This document shows, in pieces, positions 1 through 6,625 of a DNA stretch of 17,402 nt (positions within the stretch are counted from its first letter, which is position 1; each line of letters opens with the position of its first letter). Where the stretch lies: assembly GCA_002320385.1 (NCBI GenBank), contig DCKN01000107.1:1-17402 (forward strand), read 5' to 3'. Source of the DNA: Proteobacteria bacterium UBA1673 (GTDB lineage: Bacteria > Pseudomonadota > Gammaproteobacteria > Comchoanobacterales > Comchoanobacteraceae). Under the pieces are notes generated by a model. The model ran no database searches. It was given only the letters and a program-made list of their open reading frames with translations, and had not been told where the DNA came from. The position numbers and the translations under genes were made by a program.

Positions 1-1655
1 CGCCCATAGGGAGATTCTAATAGTTGGTCGACCGGTCTTTCGCTCTCTGAAGTGAAAGGCATCGTGTCTTCAGCGTGTGCTAATGGCTTCATAAGTACTT
101 GACTGGGTATCTTTGCGAACAACGACGGATTAGCGAGTAAAACAGCATGGCCAGTGGGGCAACCTAAAAGGTTGAGCGCAGCAGAACGTCCTTTGTGCTT
201 CCCTACGTCAATCATATGGTTAAGCGCTTGCTCATTGATCATATCAACCAAATGTGGGTATCGCAGCAATAGGAGTCTACCGGCTCGTGTGGCAGAAAGT
301 AGATAGCATACTGAAATACCGTGCGTCGACCCGTAAATCTGATTTAGGTGGAATCCGGATGGGATACCTTCGTTGTTTGACATCAACGCTTCCGGGTGGC
401 TGCATATAATTTCATTGAGCGTTTCTTTATCAATTTGACGAACAGTTTCTTCATTAAAGTGCAATAGGGTCGCGCCAATAGGATGACTCATTAACTTGTT
501 GAGTAAAGAATCTCCGTTGTGGTTAGCCTGCGTACCAAATGCTTCCCCCGTGGGTTTGATATCTATTATTGATTTTTTGCATATATTATCAATGTATTGG
601 ATCCAATCGGGACGCTTTAACAATAATACTTGCTTTTGGTCGAGTGCTTGTGGCGCCAATATCCTTTGCTCATCACTAACGAATCCCATAAATAGCTGCA
701 TCATTATCTCATGATTTGATGACAACTCTAGGATTGCCCCTGGACATCGGCTAACTTGACTCACCAGTAATTCTTGTATCTTGGGCTTGCCTGTGATTAA
801 GTCTCGAATCAAGCCATCATCGATTTGAGCATCATTGGCTAGATAGTCCAGTAATGACTGATTTTCATTGATACTCTTAGTTCGCTTATCTAATGTTTCT
901 ACTTCAATCATACCGATAAACTGCGCTCGTTTTATGTTGATAAACGCCAGGGCCGAGTCTTTTTTATCACCGGTTAGTAGTGCGTGCAATGGTGTTGATC
1001 CCTCGGGTTCTTTGCAGACTGCATTGAGCCCTTTTTTTGTGATGTTGGCATGGAGGTGTTTTGCATGTTGGTTTATCAGTGTGCGCGCATACTCACACTC
1101 ATGTATCGCGTTGAATAACAACCAAAGTGGTGACTTTCCGTCCTCTTTGGACACACTGCATAGACCTTGTGCCGAGATCTTTTTCATTACCTTAGGATTA
1201 TTCACTAAAAGTTTTCTTCCGCATGCTTGCGCTAGTAGCCACCATAACGGCGATCTTCCCTCGTCGGGGCCAGTGCTAGCACTCGAATTCAGTGATGATA
1301 CAGTAATCATTGACACCACTTGTGGATTCCTTGCAAGAAACTCGATACTGAATTCGTCCTTACGCGTGAGCATATACAGTGCTGAGAAGCCTTGGTCCAT
1401 GCCGTCTCGGGTCACTGGACTATTCAATCCCTGAGGCGTTAACTTACTGACCAAATCATGACGATTCTGGAAAATCTCAACCCCATAACCTGTAACACTT
1501 AACTTGTAAGCGAGCGTGATGCCATCTGTGTCGGGCTTGTTGAGTTTTTCATCGTCAATAGCCGCTATCCTTCGTGGATTCTTTGCGAGTTCTGATGCTT
1601 GTTCTGAGTATTTATCATATCGTTGGGTTAATTCTGTTAGTCTCGGTGTTGTCAT
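1..1655 (-). CDS. Large ankyrin-like repeat protein, C-terminus beyond left edge
   Basis: An open minus-strand frame starts at ATG 1655 and stays open for 551 codons to the window edge, so it is partial and no stop is seen. The protein is a chain of degenerate helical repeats. Each begins with a G-x-S/T-P-L-x-x-L-like segment and often continues with L-L-x-N-P-x-L-x-x-x-I-x-x-x-x-L-N. Clear units begin near residues 45, 89, 133, 173 and 219, with weaker ones near 445 and 489, so the period is about 40-46 residues, longer than the 33 of classical ankyrin. G-R-S-P-L-W-W-L (133) and G-K-S-P-L-W-L-L (173) are the best matches. No signal peptide or membrane segment is visible. Repeat proteins of this style are common as predicted effectors or interaction scaffolds in intracellular gammaproteobacteria; that role is inference. 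The start lacks a Shine-Dalgarno but has a promoter 22 nt upstream. Function unknown. Confidence 0.8.
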   Translation of the reverse strand, partial: MTTPRLTELTQRYDKYSEQASELAKNPRRIAAIDDEKLNKPDTDGITLAYKLSVTGYGVEIFQNRHDLVSKLTPQGLNSPVTRDGMDQGFSALYMLTRKDEFSIEFLARNPQVVSMITVSSLNSSASTGPDEGRSPLWWLLAQACGRKLLVNNPKVMKKISAQGLCSVSKEDGKSPLWLLFNAIHECEYARTLINQHAKHLHANITKKGLNAVCKEPEGSTPLHALLTGDKKDSALAFINIKRAQFIGMIEVETLDKRTKSINENQSLLDYLANDAQIDDGLIRDLITGKPKIQELLVSQVSRCPGAILELSSNHEIMMQLFMGFVSDEQRILAPQALDQKQVLLLKRPDWIQYIDNICKKSIIDIKPTGEAFGTQANHNGDSLLNKLMSHPIGATLLHFNEETVRQIDKETLNEIICSHPEALMSNNEGIPSGFHLNQIYGSTHGISVCYLLSATRAGRLLLLRYPHLVDMINEQALNHMIDVGKHKGRSAALNLLGCPTGHAVLLANPSLFAKIPSQVLMKPLAHAEDTMPFTSESERPVDQLLESPYG

Positions 1656-1683
1656 TAGTGTGATTATCAATTATGCGTGGTTT

Positions 1684-1713
1684 ATAATAATAGCCCCGAA
1701 CGAAAATTGTCAA
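1684..1713 (-). promoter_or_regulatory. Sigma70-type promoter of the repeat-protein gene
   Basis: On the minus strand a consensus TTGACA (-35, 1713-1708) is followed after 18 nt by TATTAT (-10, 1689-1684). The predicted start near 1677 gives a leader of about 22 nt to the ATG at 1655. The leader has no obvious ribosome binding site. Seen by eye; not tested. Confidence 0.55.
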
Positions 1714-1910
1714 TGACGCCTGCGCCTATTTTTGGGTTTTTTGGCTATTCTAAAGCGCTAGCTCTCGCCTAAAAGTAGCATGCCGTGCGTGTGCAGTCAC
1801 CCTTCGCTTTCATTGTCATTTTCAGTTCTTATCATGACTCGATGCGCACTATAAGTCGTTTTTCAAAAAATATTTATATCACTTTTCAAGGGGCGACGCA
1901 TTATTTTACG
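1714..1910. other. Intergenic spacer between divergent promoters
   Basis: About 200 bases lie between the two facing-away promoters of the repeat protein and the DUF2203 gene. The stretch is AT-rich near 1861-1885 and carries a short run of T around 1725-1741. I see no open frame with a credible start, no RNA gene and no recognisable operator. Confidence 0.5.
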
Positions 1911-1939
1911 TTGACAAAAATGATGATTATTAGTATAAT
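1911..1939 (+). promoter_or_regulatory. Perfect-consensus sigma70 promoter, predicted leaderless start
   Basis: TTGACA at 1911-1916, a 17-nt spacer, then TATAAT at 1934-1939: both hexamers and the spacing match the consensus exactly. Counting 7 nt downstream of the -10 puts the transcription start on A1946, the first base of the ATG of the DUF2203 gene, so the mRNA would have no 5' leader. Confidence 0.8.
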
Positions 1940-1945
1940 GTGCCC

Positions 1946-2434
1946 ATGAATATTGATACAAAAATCACTGCAAAACCTTCAACCAAAGACCAATTCTATT
2001 CTTTGGATGAAGCTAATATGATGATCCCAGACTTAGATCTTGCCTTTATTCGTATTAAGCAGATGCAACTACAGGTCCAGACCTTGTTTAAGACGGTCAA
2101 GAAACGCGGGATCGATTTTGTACCCAATGATGACAAGCAGTTGTTTTTGTTACAAAGCACGCTTGATGATGAATCAATTGACGTGCTCAGTTCCCTCAAG
2201 CTACTTTTGGCTAATATTCAAGAAGAGATCAATACCTTATCAAGTAAAGGGTGTTCGGTTTCAAGCATTGAGCAAGGAATGGTTAATTGGCGTTTTAAGT
2301 ATTCCAACCGAGTAATCTTTCTCTCTTGGCTACACGGCGAGAAGCAAGTCAGCCACTGGTGTCCTAATCGAGATGACGGCCCCTCTCGAAGACGCCCATT
2401 AAGCGAGCTCACGCTCGATGAGTCTGCCTCATAA
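1946..2434 (+). CDS. DUF2203 family protein
   Basis: 162-residue soluble protein of unknown function, recognised as DUF2203 from two segments. An N-terminal F-Y-S-L-D-E-A-N-M-M-I-P-D-L motif (residues 17-30) leads into a long helical region. The C-terminal part has G-M-V-N-W (111-115), then V-I-F-L-S-W-L-H-G-E (123-132), a W-C-P segment and a R-R-R-P-L ending, matching the family's G-x-V-D-F ... L-C-W-x-x-G-E ... W-H ... G-R-x-P-L pattern. The middle (30-105) is predicted helical and probably coiled. I chose ATG 1946 rather than GTG 1940 because the promoter places the transcription start at 1946 and GTG 1940 would lie upstream of the mRNA. No Shine-Dalgarno is possible on that transcript. 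It converges on rpiA with a 60-nt gap. Biochemical role of the family is not known to me. Confidence 0.85.
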   Translation: MNIDTKITAKPSTKDQFYSLDEANMMIPDLDLAFIRIKQMQLQVQTLFKTVKKRGIDFVPNDDKQLFLLQSTLDDESIDVLSSLKLLLANIQEEINTLSSKGCSVSSIEQGMVNWRFKYSNRVIFLSWLHGEKQVSHWCPNRDDGPSRRRPLSELTLDESAS

Positions 2435-2494
2435 CTCAACTTATGCTTCGTTATTAAGCCCTCAATATGCCATATATGTGCTTGTTTGGTGGAG

Positions 2495-3163
2495 TTACAC
2501 TTTGCTTAGATCGTAAACATTTTGCCCATCACTGCAGAGCACCCTGTTTGGCCGGGGCTCAAGAAACAATCCGTGACTTACAACGCCTGTTAACTGACTT
2601 AAAGCGCTTGCTAGAGCAAAAGGCTCGGAGAGGTTGAATCCATGACAGTCGATGATATCATTCCCTAAATCTGACTTTTTCTCACGCAACTCTGGGACCG
2701 CCCCCATTTTAACGATAGAGCGGCCCACACTGGATCGAGCCCAAGGAACGACTTCCAGTGGCACAACCGGCCATTTTTGCCCCAGATAACCGACCTTTTT
2801 GGACTCGTCAATTAGCACTACGAATGACTTTGCCATTTCGGCACAAATCTTTTCACCGGTCATAGCACCGCCTCTGCCTTTGATGCATAAAAAACCTGGG
2901 TCAACTTCATCTGCGCCATCTATATAAAGATCGATGTATGCCACTGACTTCATCAACTCAGCCTCAATACCATGATGTTTACATGCCTCTAGGGTCTCGA
3001 GAGATGCCACGACCACTTGCATTTCAGCGTGTGCACAATTCTTGAGTGCCTCTACGACGCACAAAACAGTGCTGCCCGCCCCTAATCCAACGATCATTTT
3101 TGCCTTAAGCTCAGCGACTATCGTTTGTGCTAGTTTCATTTTTGCTTGAGAATGCTGCTTCAT
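2495..3163 (-). CDS. rpiA: Ribose-5-phosphate isomerase A
   Basis: Cytosolic enzyme that interconverts ribose-5-phosphate and ribulose-5-phosphate in the non-oxidative pentose phosphate pathway. The 222 residues match the family length. Visible landmarks are the phosphate-binding loop G-L-G-A-G-S-T (26-32), the catalytic D-G-A-D-E-V-D (82-88, with D82 and D85), the K-G segment (K95) and T-G-E-K with the catalytic-base glutamate E104. G-A-V-P-E-L-R (154-160) and G-N-D-I-I-D (167-172) follow. By comparison with the E. coli enzyme, the glycine-rich loop after K95 reads G-R-G-G-A-M-T-G instead of G-G-G-A-A-L-T-R, so the usual Arg before the catalytic Glu is Gly; the catalytic residues themselves are kept. 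The start ATG has a G-A-G-G-A-A ribosome site upstream. It lies 45 nt behind apaH on the same strand and is probably cotranscribed. Confidence 0.95.
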   Translation of the reverse strand: MKQHSQAKMKLAQTIVAELKAKMIVGLGAGSTVLCVVEALKNCAHAEMQVVVASLETLEACKHHGIEAELMKSVAYIDLYIDGADEVDPGFLCIKGRGGAMTGEKICAEMAKSFVVLIDESKKVGYLGQKWPVVPLEVVPWARSSVGRSIVKMGAVPELREKKSDLGNDIIDCHGFNLSEPFALASALSQLTGVVSHGLFLEPRPNRVLCSDGQNVYDLSKV

Positions 3164-3208
3164 TTACTTTTCCTCGCCATTGACTTGAATCAACTTATCT
3201 TACTGGAC

Positions 3209-4003
3209 CTAACCTTGACTTTTGACGACGATACGTTCTTGCGTTTCGCAATTAATTGCGATTAAAGAACCACCGTAGACATAGCCCCCGTCAATATTAA
3301 TGATATCGTGGCGCCCCGTTTCTCCTTTCAGCATCGCCCAATGACCAAAAATAATTTGCTTACACGGCCAATGCTCCTGCCATTGATACCATGGTGTACG
3401 CCTATTTGTACCATCAGTACTCAATTGACTATTTACTGGCCCTGTATAATCAAAACACATACGCATTTTATCATCCAGCGTCCGCATACGTGTAAAAATG
3501 TTAACAATGCAGCGAACCCGCTTCCACCCAGTTAATTCTGCGCGCCATTGATCCTCATTTCCAGAAAAATTCTGTACGTAACCCTGTAGTAAATCATGGT
3601 CCTTTAGTACTGCCTCAACCTCTGACGCCAATGATAAGATTTCTCGTAGTGACCATCCAGGCCAAATGCCAGCATGTACTAGCAAGGTATCTGTTTGCAC
3701 ATGCCATTTTGCGAGCGAGGCATGTTGCAATAGCGCATAGCAGAGCATTTGCTCCTCGCTCAATCGTTGTTCTATCATCGCTGCATAATGTTGTTTGAGA
3801 AAAGATAGATCCCAATTACCAAGGATAATCTGCGCATTGGGAATAGACCGAATCAGCTCCAATACATTCCAATCATCCGGCCCCTTTCCAACGAGATCTC
3901 CGACAAAAGATAATTTGTCGGCTGAGCTAGGTGCAATCTTATTGAGCAACGCGTTCAACCCATCTAAACAGCCGTGAATGTCACCGATAATGTAATGACT
4001 CAA
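3209..4003 (-). CDS. apaH: ApaH-like symmetrical bis(5'-nucleosyl)-tetraphosphatase, altered active site
   Basis: The family hydrolyses diadenosine tetraphosphate to two ADP and also removes Np4 caps from RNA. This 264-residue protein keeps the PPP-phosphatase metal ligands: G-D-I-H-G (D8, H10), G-D-L-V (D36), G-N (N63), V-H-A-G (H110) and G-H-W (H221). It also keeps the F-T-R-M-R segment typical of ApaH. Two catalytic positions differ. The G-N-H-D motif reads G-N-W-D (Trp64, codon TGG), so the general-acid histidine is absent, and the Arg of G-D-x-V-x-R-G-P is Lys40. Activity may be reduced or changed. I chose TTG 4003 over an in-frame TTG at 4021 because AAGGGAGA (4015-4008) sits just upstream and the conserved domain begins three residues in. 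It follows the phosphate transporter by about 45 nt and precedes rpiA. Confidence 0.85.
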   Translation of the reverse strand: MSHYIIGDIHGCLDGLNALLNKIAPSSADKLSFVGDLVGKGPDDWNVLELIRSIPNAQIILGNWDLSFLKQHYAAMIEQRLSEEQMLCYALLQHASLAKWHVQTDTLLVHAGIWPGWSLREILSLASEVEAVLKDHDLLQGYVQNFSGNEDQWRAELTGWKRVRCIVNIFTRMRTLDDKMRMCFDYTGPVNSQLSTDGTNRRTPWYQWQEHWPCKQIIFGHWAMLKGETGRHDIINIDGGYVYGGSLIAINCETQERIVVKSQG

Positions 4004-4007
4004 AACA

Positions 4008-4015
4008 TCTCCCTT
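4008..4015 (-). promoter_or_regulatory. Ribosome binding site deciding the apaH start
   Basis: On the minus strand AAGGGAGA ends 4 nt before TTG 4003. It would lie inside the coding frame if translation began at TTG 4021, so it favours the shorter protein. Confidence 0.6.
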
Positions 4016-4022
4016 TTCCAAC

Positions 4023-4036
4023 GACAGGCGCCTATC
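4023..4036. repeat. Short palindrome between pit and apaH
   Basis: A 14-base near-perfect inverted repeat centred on AGGCGCCT lies in the gap between the transporter stop and the apaH start. In RNA it could form a 5-bp stem with a GCGC loop just upstream of the apaH ribosome site. There is no T tract, so it is not a standard terminator. Confidence 0.35.
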
Positions 4037-4049
4037 CTAAAAACTCTAC

Positions 4050-5300
4050 TCACGTAAGAATATTCCACAATAATAAAAAATAAATCCCTGAAAATATTGC
4101 ACCAATAGGTAAAGTAATGACCCATGACACAAATATATTCTTGATAACTTTCATATTAAGCGCCGCCATTCCTCTTGCAAGCCCGACCCCTAAAATTGCC
4201 CCTACCATCGTTTGTGTTGTTGATACAGGGTAGCCTAATCCAGACGCAACCACAATGATAACTGATGTAGAAAACTGTGCGCAGAATCCTCGACTTGGGG
4301 TTAGCTGGGTAATTCCCGTTCCCACAGTCTGCATTATCTTATAGCCGTACATCACAAGACCAAGCACAATCCCACTTGCGCCAAGCCCAATAACCCAGGC
4401 GGGAATGGTTGCGCCCTGTGATAAAGCCCCCTCATATACGACCTGTGCTACCGCAGCAACAGGCCCAATAGCATTGGCAACATCGTTTGACCCGTGTGCG
4501 TATGCCATACTCGCAGCGGTCATGACTGATAAAATACCAAACTTTGCCTCAACGACTTGTAGCTGCTCTTCTTGGCTGGATGACTTTGCTTTTTTCAGAT
4601 CTTTACAAACACAGCGCCGTCCAATCATGAAAGTCAGTATCACTGCGACCGCCACAACGCTATATTGCTGCCCTGGTCCCAATTGTACCCCAATGGTTGT
4701 CAAGCCTTGAAAAATTGTCACCCCACTGAATATTAAAACCAGTAATGCCATGCAAACTGGGATCAGCCACTCAGCTCGGCTTAAAGGATTATTGGAAGCC
4801 AGAATGATATAACTCACCATAGTAAAAATGTTATAAGCGAGCATTATGGCAACGATCGGGGTCAAAACCCAGCTCATAGCAATATTGAGTAAACTACCCC
4901 AAAGAATGTGCTGATAGCCTACCCCAACTAGGCCAAACCCTAAAACAGCGCCAATGATACTGTGTGTTGTTGATACTGGCCATCCGTTGTATGTTGCGAT
5001 TAATAACCATGTTGCGGCAGACATTAATGCTGATAACATGCCGATGACAAAAACAGAAAGTTGGTCTGTGAAAACCTGAATGTCAATAATGCCGTAGCGA
5101 ATCATATTCGTGACTTGACCACTTGCCAGCATTGCTCCCATGGCCTCAAATAATGCCGCGACAATTACAGCGTCTCGAACAGTCAACGTTTTCGACCCGA
5201 CCGTGCCTGCCATTGCGTTAGCTACATCATTAGCACCAACAGCCCAGGCCATGACGAATCCAACGATAATCACCAAGAACAATTCGATTGTAAGGTGCAT
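4050..5300 (-). CDS. pit: PiT-family inorganic phosphate transporter
   Basis: Inner-membrane permease for inorganic phosphate (usually as metal-phosphate, driven by protons or sodium). The 416-residue protein shows the internal duplication of the family. The first signature is G-A-N-D-V-A-N-A (22-29), followed by A-G-T-V-G-S. The second is H-G-S-N-D-V-A-N-A-I-G-P (269-280). Each half also carries a P-V-S-T-T-H or P-V-S-T-T-Q motif followed by G-A-x-L-G. About ten hydrophobic segments are visible, with a charged cytoplasmic loop near residues 227-255. A longer reading from 5339 is possible, but ATG 5300 has GAGGGG directly upstream and the first membrane helix starts at once. It has its own likely promoter in the 172-nt gap after cca and is followed closely by apaH. 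No Pho-box-like repeat was seen. Confidence 0.93.
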   Translation of the reverse strand: MHLTIELFLVIIVGFVMAWAVGANDVANAMAGTVGSKTLTVRDAVIVAALFEAMGAMLASGQVTNMIRYGIIDIQVFTDQLSVFVIGMLSALMSAATWLLIATYNGWPVSTTHSIIGAVLGFGLVGVGYQHILWGSLLNIAMSWVLTPIVAIMLAYNIFTMVSYIILASNNPLSRAEWLIPVCMALLVLIFSGVTIFQGLTTIGVQLGPGQQYSVVAVAVILTFMIGRRCVCKDLKKAKSSSQEEQLQVVEAKFGILSVMTAASMAYAHGSNDVANAIGPVAAVAQVVYEGALSQGATIPAWVIGLGASGIVLGLVMYGYKIMQTVGTGITQLTPSRGFCAQFSTSVIIVVASGLGYPVSTTQTMVGAILGVGLARGMAALNMKVIKNIFVSWVITLPIGAIFSGIYFLLLWNILT

Positions 5301-5303
5301 AGT

Positions 5304-5309
5304 CCCCTC
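5304..5309 (-). promoter_or_regulatory. Ribosome binding site of pit
   Basis: GAGGGG on the minus strand ends 3 nt before ATG 5300. This strong site favours that start over the upstream in-frame one at 5339. Confidence 0.65.
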
Positions 5310-5360
5310 TTTCAAATGCCTTACTTGAGCCAGACTCAATCAAGCGCATTAAGCAAAGTC

Positions 5361-5389
5361 AGACTAGATAAAAACGGTTGATTTGTCAA
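5361..5389 (-). promoter_or_regulatory. Candidate promoter of pit-apaH-rpiA
   Basis: Minus-strand TTGACA (5389-5384), a 17-nt spacer and TAGTCT (5366-5361). The -35 is perfect and the -10 matches at three of six positions, so this is a moderate candidate. It lies about 55 nt upstream of the transporter start. Confidence 0.4.
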
Positions 5390-5472
5390 TTAAAAAAACT
5401 TGGTTGGCTACTACAAAATTAAAACGATGCACGCATTACGCTATACACGCCGCTTTGCACTCATTATTAATT

Positions 5473-6564
5473 TTACTTCACCCACGATTTCATATGTTGA
5501 GACAGGGCAATCAGGCGCTTTTTATATAAGTTTTCTGCTATTTCTTGGCCGGTTAACGCTCTAGTTTGGGAATCTGGCTTGACTGCTGATAGTGTATTTG
5601 CCGCAGCAACGATCTCTTGGAATCTGTGATGTTTAGGCACAACGTTTTGGACAATTTGACATGCCTGTATAAATCGCTCTTGCCGTCTGTAGACATCCCA
5701 TTGTTGAAACTTGACAAGCAAAGCCTCTGCACTGAAATTGAATGCGTTTTGCTTCCAATTTAGGAATATACTATGCGTGATTAGCGACATCTGTAAAATA
5801 TCCTTGGGAATTCTGAGCTTTTGAAGTTGCTTTTTTCTATCTTCATAATCGAGATACCACCCCAATACGCAAAATAGATATTCTGAGTGATAAAATTTGC
5901 TTGCCATTAGCACTCGCTGCGAATCTTGTTTTGTGTCTGTGAACGCAGGCATGAGCACTTGCCATGCACCAAGACTGTCCAACGTCTCGATAAACCGCTC
6001 AGGGCCCGAGGCTGAAAATACTTTTTGCCACTCAAGCCATACTCGCTCAGGCGTGAGATAATCAATTTCTCCGCTATCGACAATCTTTTTACAAAGATCA
6101 ATCGTGCTAGAGTGTATCGAAAAAGTAGGAAACCGTGCTTGAAATCTGCACAGGCGAACTAACCGCAGTGGATCTTCAATGAAGGCGTCTGAGACGTGTC
6201 TTAAAACTTTCTCATTTAGATCCTTTCTACCACCAAAAAAATCGATCAGCTCACCAGCTTCATTTTTTGCAATCGCGTTAATTGTTAGGTCACGTCGCTC
6301 AAGATCCTCCTGAAGGCTGACGCTTGCATCTGCGTGTACTGTAAATCCATCATAACCGTGCCCTGTTTTTCGCTCTGTCCTTGCCAAGGCGTATTCTTCT
6401 TTGGTTTTGGGGTGTAAAAATACTGGAAAATCTTTACCAACTTGTTTGAAGCCTCGCCGTAACATTTCTTGTGGCGTGCTGCCAACGACGACCCAATCTC
6501 GCTCTTTAATGGGCATATCGAGTAGCTCATCTCGAACAGCGCCGCCAACTAAATAGATTTGCAT
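5473..6564 (-). CDS. cca: CCA tRNA nucleotidyltransferase, no HD phosphohydrolase site
   Basis: Adds or repairs the 3'-terminal CCA of tRNAs in the cytosol without a nucleic-acid template. The first 130 residues are very close to the gammaproteobacterial class II enzyme: G-G-A-V-R-D (7-12), the catalytic carboxylates in E-R-D-W-V-V-V-G (E21, D23), D-F-P-V-F-L-H-P, E-E-Y-A-L-A-R-T-E-R-K and R-R-D-L-T-I-N-A. E-D-P-L-R and L-T-P-E-R-V-W mark the neck domain. The protein is 363 residues against about 412 in E. coli. The C-terminal half is divergent and lacks the His-Asp (HD) pair that gives the E. coli protein its phosphodiesterase and phosphatase activities; L-G-W-Y-L-D-Y stands at the expected place. 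CCA addition should remain. GGAG lies 7 nt before the ATG. It is transcribed divergently from yadG. Confidence 0.95.
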   Translation of the reverse strand: MQIYLVGGAVRDELLDMPIKERDWVVVGSTPQEMLRRGFKQVGKDFPVFLHPKTKEEYALARTERKTGHGYDGFTVHADASVSLQEDLERRDLTINAIAKNEAGELIDFFGGRKDLNEKVLRHVSDAFIEDPLRLVRLCRFQARFPTFSIHSSTIDLCKKIVDSGEIDYLTPERVWLEWQKVFSASGPERFIETLDSLGAWQVLMPAFTDTKQDSQRVLMASKFYHSEYLFCVLGWYLDYEDRKKQLQKLRIPKDILQMSLITHSIFLNWKQNAFNFSAEALLVKFQQWDVYRRQERFIQACQIVQNVVPKHHRFQEIVAAANTLSAVKPDSQTRALTGQEIAENLYKKRLIALSQHMKSWVK

Positions 6565-6566
6565 AC

Positions 6567-6617
6567 TTTAACTCCAGTCTCGCTTGTATTATAATCCACG
6601 TGAGCATGTTAGAACAA
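6567..6617. promoter_or_regulatory. Divergent cca/yadG promoter with overlapping palindromic -10 boxes
   Basis: ATTATAAT at 6588-6595 is a palindrome giving TATAAT on both strands (plus 6590-6595, minus 6593-6588). For the plus strand a weak -35 (TTTAAC, 6567-6572) is 17 nt away, with a start near 6602, 24 nt before yadG. For the minus strand TTGTTC (6617-6612) is 18 nt away, with a start near 6581, 17 nt before cca. The -35 boxes are poor, the -10 boxes perfect. Confidence 0.5.
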
Positions 6618-6625
6618 ATTCACGT

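Noticed and set aside
868..1434. Plus-strand open frame of 188 codons
   Set aside because: It lies entirely antisense to the repeat-protein gene, whose frame is open for 551 codons with clear repeats and a promoter. The plus-strand translation shows no family features.
1940..1945. GTG start adding two residues to the DUF2203 protein
   Set aside because: It begins on the base after the -10 box, before the predicted transcription start, and adds nothing conserved.
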